A DNA stretch of 14,696 nucleotides from Candidatus Heimdallarchaeota archaeon AB_125 (GCA_001940755.1 MEHH01000035.1:1-14696); one strand, 5' to 3'; positions 6,700 to 13,381 are shown, numbered from the stretch's first letter. Notes: generated by a model from the letters alone, not told the origin. Numbers and translations: made by a program.

Positions 6700-6864
6700 T
6701 AGAACCCACCTGAACCCTTGTTCTGCATTTCAAGAAGTATCATAAGTATTGCTGCAATTAATCCCTTTTGATCTCCAGCAATTTTTTCGAACTCTTTTCT
6801 TTCTAGCATCATAGCCACAGAACGCCATCTAACTAGTAATTCCACGATGTCTCTTTCACTCATT
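6700..6864 (-). CDS. 54-residue helical protein upstream of the E2 gene
   Basis: A complete short frame (ATG at 6864, TAA at 6700-6702) encodes a protein beginning MSERDIVELLVRWRSVAMML. It continues with a charged segment (ERKEFEKIAGDQ), a hydrophobic helix (GLIAAILMILLEM) and the tail QNKGSGGF. It appears mostly alpha-helical and has no cysteine. A TATA-like box centred 33 bases upstream and a purine-rich GAAGG just before the ATG support it being real. It precedes the E2-like gene by 39 bases on the same strand, so the two are probably cotranscribed. The Gly-Gly near the C-terminus recalls ubiquitin-like tails, but the protein is too short and too helical for a beta-grasp fold, so that is only noted. 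Function unknown. Confidence 0.6.
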
Positions 6865-6891
6865 AGCCTTCATTTATGAAAAGTTTGCTAG

Positions 6892-6902
6892 ATATATTAA
6901 GA
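6892..6902 (-). promoter_or_regulatory. TATA box of the small ORF / E2 unit
   Basis: The minus strand reads CTTAATATATC, centred about 33 bases upstream of the ATG at 6864, giving a predicted leader of under 10 bases. It drives the 54-residue ORF and probably the E2-like gene behind it. The 7017 gene reads away in the other direction, so this gap of about 150 bases is a divergent promoter region. Confidence 0.5.
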
Positions 6903-6976
6903 TTATGTCTCTCCTATATGAAATTTGAATAGACAGACAAATTTGAGCAATTTTTTGAATACGCCTAAGCCACAAA

Positions 6977-6990
6977 TTTTTTTAATTTTA
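6977..6990 (+). promoter_or_regulatory. TATA-like box of the coiled-coil protein gene
   Basis: A run of T followed by AATTTTA is centred roughly 31-33 bases upstream of the ATG at 7017. This fits an archaeal TATA box with a very short leader. There is no Shine-Dalgarno sequence before the ATG (the bases are ATTGTGAATATAT), consistent with leaderless translation. Confidence 0.4.
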
Positions 6991-7016
6991 ATGTTGAATC
7001 CTAATTGTGAATATAT

Positions 7017-7700
7017 ATGAGTAACCCAGAGGAAATGTTAGTTCAACTAATTAACTCAATCAACAAACTATCAACACTTGTTCAAAATGTCAACGATGCA
7101 ATTTCTAAGCTATCGACACAAATAACACAGCTTGAAACTAAGATGGCAGGTTTCTCTAATGTTGAAAACCAAGTATCTGAAGTAGGTCTTAAACTTGGTG
7201 AAATTCCTGGAATTAGGGATATGATTTCAAATCTAAACTCAAAAATAGATGGGTTAGGATCTGTAGCTGCAGCACCTCCAGCTAAGGCAAAAAGTAAAAA
7301 GCAGTCTGCACCTCCAGCAGCAGTAGTTGCAGAAGCAGCTCCTACTGAGTATACTTCCCCAGCTTTAGCTGAAGAAGACGCTGGCGCAGGAGTTTCAGCT
7401 GAAGCTGATGCTGCTTTTGATGCCGTTTCCAAGAAGTTTAAGCACATAACTCAGATGATTAATCCCACTAGTAGTTGTGGAAATATAGGAAAAATGCTAG
7501 AGGAACTGAGGGATGAGGTTGAAATTCAAGTAGGGATGTCACCTATGCTATATGAATTGAACTCTTGGGTTCAAAGAGTTTCAAAAATGCCTGAAGCAGA
7601 TATCCTTCTTCCTGAAGTTCATTCCGAATTAGTTGTCAAACTAGATGACTGGTTGACAAGAGTAACCAAAGCAATTCACTTAAAATATCAAAATGGATAG
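7017..7700 (+). CDS. coiled-coil protein with Ala/Pro-rich linker, unknown function
   Basis: Three regions are visible in 227 residues. Residues 1 to about 82 are a heptad-like coiled coil (INSINKLSTLVQNVNDAISK, then ITQLETKM, VENQVSEVGLKLGEI). Residues about 83-128 form a low-complexity linker rich in Ala, Pro and Lys then acidic residues (AAAPPAKAKSKKQ, PPAAVVAEAAP, EEDAGAGVSAEAD). Residues about 132-227 form a second, helical domain (FKHITQMINPTSSCG, MLEELRDEVEIQVGMSP, LNSWVQRVSKMPEA, LDDWLTRVTKAIHL). There is no signal peptide or membrane segment. The linker is much richer in G and C than the flanks, as expected for Ala/Pro codons, and needs no transfer to explain it. The layout suggests an oligomeric scaffold or adaptor; I do not recognise the family. 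It is divergent from the small ORF/E2 unit. Confidence 0.85.
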   Translation: MSNPEEMLVQLINSINKLSTLVQNVNDAISKLSTQITQLETKMAGFSNVENQVSEVGLKLGEIPGIRDMISNLNSKIDGLGSVAAAPPAKAKSKKQSAPPAAVVAEAAPTEYTSPALAEEDAGAGVSAEADAAFDAVSKKFKHITQMINPTSSCGNIGKMLEELRDEVEIQVGMSPMLYELNSWVQRVSKMPEADILLPEVHSELVVKLDDWLTRVTKAIHLKYQNG

Positions 7701-7782
7701 GTTTGTTTCTAATAGTAATACCCCCGTTCATATTGATATAATACTTATTTTTTAACCTATATAGACTCAATGAGTACATGTT

Positions 7783-8415
7783 ATGATGAATCTAAGTGAT
7801 ATTAAGGGTATCATAGAGATAAATGGAGAATTATATGATCCAAAAGAGGTTCTCAAGGCTCTTCTTGAGCAAGGTTTGAAAATCCATCCCTTAAATGGGT
7901 CTCTTTTAATCGGAAGAACTTTTATCGATCAATCTCCAAATCTTGAATTTAAAAGCAATTCATGCCCAATATCTAACCACTGTAAGATATTTGAACAACT
8001 AAACTTATCTAAAGTTGAATTAACAGATTCCACATTGTCATCATATAATATCGATTTAGATACAAATTCTATGTCTAATCAATCTCCTCCAAACAGGTTT
8101 TATTCAGATCCAGTTCAGATGGATGTTAACGATATGGATATCCAAAGTCTTTTTTCAGAATCGTCCATAAGAGATACAATGGAACAATATAATAATAATC
8201 AGCGAAGTTCAGCTCAAAAATCTAGTTTATTAAATAGTATAGAACCAGAGCCTACTGAAATGATGGGAGTTTCTCATTTAACAAAATATGGTGAATCCAA
8301 CCCTATTGATACGTCTCATATTCCACATGAATATAAGAAAAAATGCCCATATTGTAAATCTGTTGTAAATATGAATTGGAAGTTTTGTGGAACTTGCGGT
8401 ACACATATGCAATAA
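7783..8415 (+). CDS. zinc-ribbon protein, unknown function
   Basis: Residues 1-50 form a small domain (IKGIIEINGELYDPKEVLKA, then LEQGLKIHPLNGSLLIG) that I do not recognise. A CPISNHC motif follows at 61-67. Residues 75-180 are polar, rich in Ser, Asn and Asp and probably disordered. The C-terminus is a zinc ribbon, CPYC (188-191) and CGTC (202-205), separated by ten residues. This arrangement often serves as a protein- or nucleic-acid-binding tail in archaeal proteins. The ATG at 7783 is immediately followed by a second in-frame ATG; two upstream ATGs at 7770 and 7778 are in other frames and soon stop. It converges on radA with a 16-base gap. Confidence 0.85.
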   Translation: MMNLSDIKGIIEINGELYDPKEVLKALLEQGLKIHPLNGSLLIGRTFIDQSPNLEFKSNSCPISNHCKIFEQLNLSKVELTDSTLSSYNIDLDTNSMSNQSPPNRFYSDPVQMDVNDMDIQSLFSESSIRDTMEQYNNNQRSSAQKSSLLNSIEPEPTEMMGVSHLTKYGESNPIDTSHIPHEYKKKCPYCKSVVNMNWKFCGTCGTHMQ

Positions 8416-8431
8416 TTAGAGTATAAAGAGG

Positions 8432-9748
8432 TTATTCTCCCCCTTCTACATCAACACAACCTTCAGGGGTTATAGCGAAAACAGCTTCAGCTTCAGGTAA
8501 GTATGGTGAGTCGTAAATTCTAATGATACGTTTCTCGCCTTTGGATTTGCGTAAATAGAAGCGAGTAGTGGCCCAATGACCGAGAATGTGCCCTCCTATC
8601 GCCTGTGTTGGATCACCAAAAAAAGCTGCAGGATTTGATTGAACCTGATTTGTTATTGCAACAGCTACATTATATGTGTCTGCTAATCTTCCGAGTATCC
8701 CTAAATGATAATTAATCGTTTGTTGTCTCTCAGCAAGAGTTCCCCTTCCTGCATATTCGGCCCTAAAGTGCGCTGTAGCAGAATCAAGAGCAACAAGTCC
8801 ATATTGATCCTTGTGATTGTAAAATAATTCAAGTAGTCTTTCTGCTAGAGACATTTGGTGATCAGAATTATATGCTCTTGCGTAAGTTATGTCCCTAAGA
8901 ACATCCTCAAAGTTCTTCTCCCAGCCTAAATCTTTCTGTAGTTTTCCATGAATTGCTTTAATTCTACTGGGAGAAAATGTTCCCTCAGTGTCTATAAAAA
9001 CAGCTTTCTTTCCAACCCCACCTAATTCAGTTGGTAATTGGACAGTTACACAGAGTTGGTGACATATTTGAGATTTTCCAGAGCGGAAAGGTCCAAAGAA
9101 TTCTATAGTTTCTCCAAGCCTTACCCCTGCAACATTTAGCTCTTCTATTGTAGTAAGCGCATCTAATGCTTTGATACCATAAGAAAAGGCTGGAGATCCC
9201 ATTTGTTTTTCCATAATATCAAAAGCATTTATGAACTCGATTCCTCCACGAATTTCACTAAGGGATTCCTTGTACTTTTTTGCAGCACTTGAAGTAATCC
9301 CGTACTTTTCTTCTAACTCTCTAATAGGAGTTGTTTCAAGAAGATAAACGTTTAATCCCTTCTCTCTTAACATGTCTGCTGTTGCTTTACCTACTCCAGG
9401 TAGATCCTCTAAACCGATTTCTTCTTTGAAAAATTTATATTTCGGAACTGTAGAGGTTATTTCATTTCTTACTTTTTTTGCGATTGATCTTTGAATACCC
9501 AATGTTTGTAGTTCAATGAGTCTTGTTGTCATTAATCCCTCGATAGTTGTGATTTCATTTTCTGTCAAAATATCCAGGGTTTTCTTTCCTAAACCCGGAA
9601 CATCTTTAAGCTTAAGATTTTCTTTAGCTTCTTTTTTCTTTGAACTCTTTTGTTCTTCTTCTGTTATCTCAATTAGATGTTCTTCGTACTGTTCTTCAAT
9701 TTCCTTTGGGTCAGGTTTAGTGGTTTCTTCCTGTGTTTCCTTACTCAT
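8432..9748 (-). CDS. radA: DNA repair and recombination protein RadA with two HhH modules
   Basis: RadA forms ATP-dependent filaments on single-stranded DNA and catalyses strand exchange. The core is canonical: polymerisation motif FINA, Walker A GPFRSGKSQ, TEGTFSPSRI, Walker B LVALD followed by SATAHFRAEYAGRGTLAERQQ, loop L2 NQVQSNPAAFFGDPTQAIGG, and a closing YLRKSKGEKRIIRIYDSPYL. Counting from this start, the N-terminus has an acidic, Glu/Lys-rich segment (1-45) and two helix-hairpin-helix units, DVPGLGKKT near 49-57 and DLPGVGKAT near 115-123; a typical RadA has one. The total of 438 aa is about 100 more than usual. I chose ATG 9748 over the longer 9805 start because a consensus TATA box (9786-9794) lies within that extension and GGTG precedes this ATG. 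RadA converges on the zinc-ribbon gene. Confidence 0.95.
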   Translation of the reverse strand: MSKETQEETTKPDPKEIEEQYEEHLIEITEEEQKSSKKKEAKENLKLKDVPGLGKKTLDILTENEITTIEGLMTTRLIELQTLGIQRSIAKKVRNEITSTVPKYKFFKEEIGLEDLPGVGKATADMLREKGLNVYLLETTPIRELEEKYGITSSAAKKYKESLSEIRGGIEFINAFDIMEKQMGSPAFSYGIKALDALTTIEELNVAGVRLGETIEFFGPFRSGKSQICHQLCVTVQLPTELGGVGKKAVFIDTEGTFSPSRIKAIHGKLQKDLGWEKNFEDVLRDITYARAYNSDHQMSLAERLLELFYNHKDQYGLVALDSATAHFRAEYAGRGTLAERQQTINYHLGILGRLADTYNVAVAITNQVQSNPAAFFGDPTQAIGGHILGHWATTRFYLRKSKGEKRIIRIYDSPYLPEAEAVFAITPEGCVDVEGGE

Positions 9749-9785
9749 ATTATGCACCACTGCTATTACTCCGAAGAGGTTAGAG

Positions 9786-9794
9786 TATTTAAAG
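9786..9794 (-). promoter_or_regulatory. TATA box of radA
   Basis: The minus strand reads CTTTAAATA, an exact match to the archaeal TATA consensus YTTTAWATA. It is centred 42 bases upstream of the ATG at 9748, which predicts a leader of about 15-20 bases carrying the GGTG ribosome-binding motif. This location rules against the longer start at 9805. Confidence 0.6.
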
Positions 9795-9885
9795 ATAATA
9801 CTCATTTTACACTTATTATTCTTTAAATTTAACTTCTTCTAAGGGAGACTGTGTTTTGAAAGTAATGAAATACTGAAGTAAAGTA

Positions 9886-9905
9886 ATTATAAAAGAAAAA
9901 AATAG
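9886..9905 (-). terminator. T-rich terminator after the corrinoid adenosyltransferase gene
   Basis: Directly after the stop codon the minus strand reads AGCTATTTTTTTCTTTTAT, containing seven T and then four T. This fits an archaeal oligo-T terminator for the cobA-like gene. The rest of the gap of about 160 bases up to radA holds only the radA promoter region. Confidence 0.4.
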
Positions 9906-9908
9906 CTT

Positions 9909-10418
9909 TTAGAAATCTATTCCCATCCTTGCTTCTAGTCCTTTTGCATATGGGTGTTTGATCTCTCCAATTTCAATAATTGTATCAACTTTTGATTTTA
10001 TCTCTTCTGGAAACTTTCTTCCAGTTAAAATAATTTCATCTGTAGCATAATGAAAAATTCCTTCTAATTGATTCCAAGAAAGCAATTCGAAATGTAGAGC
10101 AATCCCAACTTCATCTAAAAGAAGCACATCAACTTTTGTTTTCTCTAGTGTTTTTTCTAGAATATTGATTCCATTGTTCATTATAACTGTATATTCCTCT
10201 TTTTGTGCCTTGGAATGAAAAAATTCTTCTTTTCCAAATGTGAACCATCTTATATTTTCTTTATTTTCAAAATAGGTGCATTCTCCACAGTTTACTCCAG
10301 TTTTTAGAAATTGGGCTACTAAAATAGATTTACCTTCTCTTTGTTTTTGAAAAATAGACCCAATACTTAAAGTGGTCTTTCCTTTTCCTTCTCCCGTTAT
10401 TAAGGTAATCTTAACCAT
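9909..10418 (-). CDS. cobA: corrinoid adenosyltransferase, CobA/CobO/BtuR type
   Basis: This enzyme transfers the adenosyl group of ATP to cob(I)alamin or cobinamide to form the coenzyme B12 upper ligand. Evidence is the N-terminal P-loop GEGKGKTT (about residues 9-16 from this start), the QFLKTG and YFENKENIRWF segments, the Walker B-like VDVLLLDEVGIAL, the LTGRKFPEEI segment, and the closing HPYAKGLEARMGIDF typical of the family. The length of 169 aa is a little under the usual 180-200. I chose ATG 10418 because MVKITLITGEGKGKTT is the expected family start and a TATA-like box sits 28 bases upstream; a longer frame begins at 10481. It lies downstream of the zinc-finger membrane protein gene on the same strand but probably has its own promoter. 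Confidence 0.93.
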   Translation of the reverse strand: MVKITLITGEGKGKTTLSIGSIFQKQREGKSILVAQFLKTGVNCGECTYFENKENIRWFTFGKEEFFHSKAQKEEYTVIMNNGINILEKTLEKTKVDVLLLDEVGIALHFELLSWNQLEGIFHYATDEIILTGRKFPEEIKSKVDTIIEIGEIKHPYAKGLEARMGIDF

Positions 10419-10441
10419 TATCTGAAAAATCGTTTTTATAG

Positions 10442-10450
10442 TTTTTAAAG
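10442..10450 (-). promoter_or_regulatory. TATA box of the corrinoid adenosyltransferase gene
   Basis: The minus strand reads CTTTAAAAA, centred about 28 bases upstream of the ATG at 10418. It lies inside the extended frame that starts at 10481, which supports the shorter start and a near-leaderless message. Confidence 0.45.
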
Positions 10451-10495
10451 CTTGACTAAAAGTCTCAACATCTTGACACAAGTTACTACTTCTTT

Positions 10496-10942
10496 TTATT
10501 CAAGCTGAGTTTCTTTATCAATAATTGTTTCTTTTTCTTTTGCTTTTGCTAGTCTGTCCTGTTCTTTCTCTAAATGTTTTAATCCTTTATCCTCTAATTT
10601 TCCAGTGCCACTACAAACTGGACAAACATCTTTTCTTGCTTCTTTTTTTGGTCCTGCATCAACATAACCTGTTCCATAGCAATATGGACAATTTTTACCT
10701 ATTACTTTTGCTCCTGATCTTGCATAAATGTAAGATAATAGTAAGAATATAACACCTAATCCAACAGTAATGAATCCTGCTATTTCTAGCCCTCTAGCAT
10801 CAATCCCACTCTCTTCATAAATTGCAACGCCCTTGTCATACATATATAATCCTACAATTAGCAGAATGCCTCCAAAAAGAAAGATAGAATATTGAATGGC
10901 ATAGATTCTGATATTTGATATTCTTCTTTTCCCTTTAATCAT
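10496..10942 (-). CDS. two-helix membrane protein with paired CxxCxGxG motifs
   Basis: The protein has 148 residues. A basic N-terminus (MIKGKRR) precedes a first membrane helix at about 13-34 and a second at about 53-73. The loop between them is short and acidic. After the second helix come CPYCYGTG (85-92) and CPVCSGTG (107-114), the CxxCxGxG motif known from the DnaJ zinc-finger domain, which normally binds two zinc ions through four repeats; only two are present here, enough for one site. The C-terminus is a charged helix (LKHLEKEQDRLAKAKEKE). By the positive-inside rule both ends are likely cytoplasmic. It lies between the small GTPase and cobA genes on the same strand. Function not recognised; a metal-dependent membrane factor or a chaperone-like adaptor are guesses. 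Confidence 0.88.
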   Translation of the reverse strand: MIKGKRRISNIRIYAIQYSIFLFGGILLIVGLYMYDKGVAIYEESGIDARGLEIAGFITVGLGVIFLLLSYIYARSGAKVIGKNCPYCYGTGYVDAGPKKEARKDVCPVCSGTGKLEDKGLKHLEKEQDRLAKAKEKETIIDKETQLE

Positions 10943-11031
10943 TGATTGGATAATTATTCAAACGCTGAAAAATATTGTGTTTAGAATAGAAAATGAAATT
11001 GATAGAAAATTGAGGATTTTCTCCGTTCCCC

Positions 11032-11583
11032 TTATCTTCCAGATCTCCTTATGGAATCATTCTTTATTGCATTCTCTAGAAGAGTTTTTACTAATTTTCC
11101 AACCCCGTCGCCAGTTATTGCTGATGCTTCAAGGTATCTGCAACCTAGTTTTCGAGAAATTCGTTCGGCATCTTCTCTTAAGACCTCTCGTTTTGTATCT
11201 GTTTTATTACCTACTATCGTAATATCGAGATTAAGACTTTGCTGTCTAAGTTCTCTTATCCAGTTTGCACACTCTTTGAAAGATTCTTTTCTAGATACAT
11301 CAAAGATAATTGCTGCTGCATTTGTCCCTGCGTAAAGAAGATTTCTTACAACGCCAAATCTTTGTTGGCCTGCCATATCGTAAAAAAGTGCAACTGCTTT
11401 TCCTTTACGTGTCTTAAAAGAATAAGAATGGAATTCTGCTCCAACAGTTGGTTTATAATTCTTTCGAAAAGTATTTTCTGTTATTCTTTTACAGATTGTT
11501 GTTTTTCCTGATCTTCCAGGACCACATATAGCTAACTTGTATATATCGTAATCTCTAAACTTGACTTCTACTTTAGAACCCAT
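11032..11583 (-). CDS. Ras/Rab-like small GTPase
   Basis: All five G boxes are present in 183 residues: G1 GPGRSGKT (21-28), G2 T46 in KPTVGAEF, G3 DMAGQ (69-73), G4 NKTD (126-129) and G5 EASA (152-155). The glutamine equivalent to Ras Q61 (Q73) is kept, so GTP hydrolysis is likely intact. G1 has Arg at the position equivalent to Ras G13 and Ser at V14. There is no C-terminal Cys box for prenylation and no N-terminal Gly-2 context typical of Arf myristoylation beyond MGSK, so membrane attachment, if any, is unclear. Such Ras-superfamily proteins are abundant in Asgard archaea and rare in other archaea. The gene diverges from the hydroxyacyl-CoA dehydrogenase gene; the 146-base gap holds both promoters. 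The ATG is preceded by GGTG about eight bases upstream. Confidence 0.93.
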   Translation of the reverse strand: MGSKVEVKFRDYDIYKLAICGPGRSGKTTICKRITENTFRKNYKPTVGAEFHSYSFKTRKGKAVALFYDMAGQQRFGVVRNLLYAGTNAAAIIFDVSRKESFKECANWIRELRQQSLNLDITIVGNKTDTKREVLREDAERISRKLGCRYLEASAITGDGVGKLVKTLLENAIKNDSIRRSGR

Positions 11584-11697
11584 CCAGTTAGCACCAAGGT
11601 AAACCTCTGAAATTTCAATAAAAGACGATGTAATACTACGCGGTTACTGGAAACTATATGTCAAAGAAAATACTAATCATATATCTTTCTTGCTGAA

Positions 11698-11709
11698 TTC
11701 TTAAATAAT
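11698..11709 (+). promoter_or_regulatory. TATA-like box of the hydroxyacyl-CoA dehydrogenase gene
   Basis: The bases TTCTTAAATAAT are centred about 26 bases upstream of the ATG at 11730. No Shine-Dalgarno sequence stands between, so the message is probably leaderless. Confidence 0.5.
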
Positions 11710-11729
11710 GAAACAGAGTAAGTTGATGT

Positions 11730-12590
11730 ATGAATTTCGAGTTCAATAAGGTTGCAGTAATTGGGGCTGGAACAATGGGGAGTGGAATAGCTTTGGTTTT
11801 AGCTAAAGCTGGGATTGAGGTTAATCTTAATGATGTTAAGGAAGAATACTTAACTAGGGGAATGGAGCAGATTAATAAATTTCTCAAAGGCAGTGTAAAA
11901 AGAGGGAAGATGACTGAAGAAGAAGCTAATCAAATAAAGAACAGAATTTCTCTGGGTGTCAATCTAGTCGAGTCTACAAAGAATATTCAAATGGTAATTG
12001 AAGCAATTATTGAAGAATTTGAGGCAAAAGAAAGATTGTTTACGAAACTTGATGATATCTGTGAAAAGGAAGTGATATTTGCAACCAACACTTCTGCAAT
12101 TAGTATAAATGATCTTGCAAAAGCAACTAATAGACAAGAGCTGTTTATAGGACTTCACTTCTTCAATCCACCTTTGTTAATGAAACTAGTTGAAGTAATA
12201 AAGGGAGAGAAGACAAGTGAAGAAACTTTTGATAGAGCACTATATCTCTGCAAGAAACTGGATAAAACACCGGTTCCCTCTAATGAAGCTCCAGGATTTA
12301 TAGTAAATCGATTATTGTGGGTTTTCTTGAATGAATCCTACAAACTTATTGAATCTCAAATAGCAAAGAAAGAGGATATAGATACAGCTGTAAAGCTTGG
12401 ACTCAATCATCCAATGGGACCATTTGAGCTTTCAGATTATATCGGTCTTGATATTATGTTAGAGATTGGAGATTACATAGCAAATCAGGATGGAGAAGAG
12501 TATAAACCAGCTTCATGCTTAATAGAATTGGTTAAACAAGGAAAATTAGGAAGAAAATCTGGAGAAGGTTTCTACAACTATTCTACATAG
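11730..12590 (+). CDS. hbd: 3-hydroxyacyl-CoA (3-hydroxybutyryl-CoA) dehydrogenase
   Basis: This NAD(P)-dependent enzyme interconverts (S)-3-hydroxyacyl-CoA and 3-oxoacyl-CoA, in beta-oxidation or in acetoacetyl-CoA reduction. The N-terminal Rossmann domain has VIGAGTMGSGIA (10-21) and the acidic D35 in LNDV. The catalytic pair is H143 (GLHFFNPP) and E155 (VEVIKG), with S122 (NTSAIS) and N193 (IVNRLL) also in place. The C-terminal domain includes GLNHPMGPFELSDYIGLD and closes with GRKSGEGFYNY, both hallmarks of the stand-alone 286-residue form; no enoyl-CoA hydratase domain is fused. It is monocistronic here, with no other beta-oxidation gene in the window. Whether it runs in the oxidative or the reductive direction cannot be told. 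Confidence 0.95.
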   Translation: MNFEFNKVAVIGAGTMGSGIALVLAKAGIEVNLNDVKEEYLTRGMEQINKFLKGSVKRGKMTEEEANQIKNRISLGVNLVESTKNIQMVIEAIIEEFEAKERLFTKLDDICEKEVIFATNTSAISINDLAKATNRQELFIGLHFFNPPLLMKLVEVIKGEKTSEETFDRALYLCKKLDKTPVPSNEAPGFIVNRLLWVFLNESYKLIESQIAKKEDIDTAVKLGLNHPMGPFELSDYIGLDIMLEIGDYIANQDGEEYKPASCLIELVKQGKLGRKSGEGFYNYST

Positions 12591-12623
12591 AATTGAGAAG
12601 AATAAAATTGAGGAGTTTCTTAA

Positions 12624-13307
12624 TTATCTCCTTTTAAAATACAGTAAAAATGCGGATAATGCTGCAGTTACTGCTGGTACTAAAGCAAAAATAACCCATG
12701 CCCAAGCTGTAGATAGAGGATTACCAATATCCCATTGTGGTAAAATTGGGTCTCTTAGTGGATTTGCTGATTGAAATTCAACTAATATGTTATTTTGACC
12801 ATTTTTTTGCTGGAGATCTTCCCAATTATCATAGTATGTCATTTTTACAAACGGTATTGCTTTTTGTATTATGGTATCAGATGTTATATTATAATAAAAG
12901 ATCATACTTTTCCCTGATTCCAGTTTTGTTACATTGTACTCCAAATATTCTTTAGTCATAAAACCATATGTGATATTTACAGCTGTAAAATCATATTCAG
13001 CAGGAGATTGTATAGTTGAATTGAGTGTTACATTGCCATTTGAGATTTGACCAAAGATACTTGAATTGATTACCAAAGGAGCTGATGCTGTCAAATTTAA
13101 TGATACTGTAATATTTGTGATAGTGTAGTTAAAGTAATTCTTAACAAAAATTCCAACCCTTATGTTAGTATCTATAATTGCAGAATCTTCCATAATTACT
13201 TGATCTAATACTAAGGTTTGTTCTGAAACATAACCGCTAGTAAAATGAGCATAGAGTAATATGGATGTTAGAATTGCTATCAAGAGAATTTTACTTTTCA
13301 TTTTCAT
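12624..13307 (-). CDS. secreted, single-pass membrane protein with many N-glycosylation sequons
   Basis: Residues 1 to about 25 form a signal peptide (MKMKSK, then a hydrophobic stretch ending near HFTSGY). Residues about 30-190 are a beta-rich extracytoplasmic domain with a pattern like NEW3/CARDB/DUF11 beta-sandwiches (NIRVGIFVKNYFNYTITNIT). Residues about 201-223 form a membrane helix, followed by the short basic tail YFKRR. Nine N-x-S/T sequons are visible (N60, N65, N71, N81, N92, N96, N111, N125, N140), which suggests heavy N-glycosylation. The architecture of signal peptide, one beta-sandwich, one helix and basic cytosolic tail is that of eukaryotic TRAP-beta (SSR2), but it also fits many archaeal surface proteins. 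A strong Shine-Dalgarno AAGGAGAT precedes the ATG. It converges on hbd. Confidence 0.88.
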   Translation of the reverse strand: MKMKSKILLIAILTSILLYAHFTSGYVSEQTLVLDQVIMEDSAIIDTNIRVGIFVKNYFNYTITNITVSLNLTASAPLVINSSIFGQISNGNVTLNSTIQSPAEYDFTAVNITYGFMTKEYLEYNVTKLESGKSMIFYYNITSDTIIQKAIPFVKMTYYDNWEDLQQKNGQNNILVEFQSANPLRDPILPQWDIGNPLSTAWAWVIFALVPAVTAALSAFLLYFKRR

Positions 13308-13381
13308 TGATTTATCTCCTTCAGAGCATAAAAAGTAGGAATGTTTTTAACTTTAACTCTTTGTGTCAGTATACTACAAAC

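Noticed and set aside
7082..7447. 121-residue minus-strand frame opposite the coiled-coil protein
   Set aside because: It is the complement of the Ala/Pro-rich linker, gives a low-complexity Ala/Ser product, and lies wholly inside a better supported gene.
9749..9805. Nineteen-residue N-terminal extension of RadA
   Set aside because: The extension carries the consensus TATA box on the coding strand, and the downstream ATG has a GGTG site; the extra residues resemble no RadA.
9516..9842. 108-residue plus-strand frame opposite the radA N-terminus
   Set aside because: Hydrophobic, Ser/Phe-rich product typical of a complement of Lys/Glu-rich codons; overlaps radA and its promoter.
10419..10481. 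Twenty-one-residue N-terminal extension of the corrinoid adenosyltransferase
   Set aside because: The family starts just before the P-loop, and a TATA-like box lies in the extension.
11239..11511. Cysteine-rich plus-strand frame inside the GTPase gene
   Set aside because: The cysteines arise from the complement of GTPase codons and have no regular spacing; the GTPase frame has all five G boxes.
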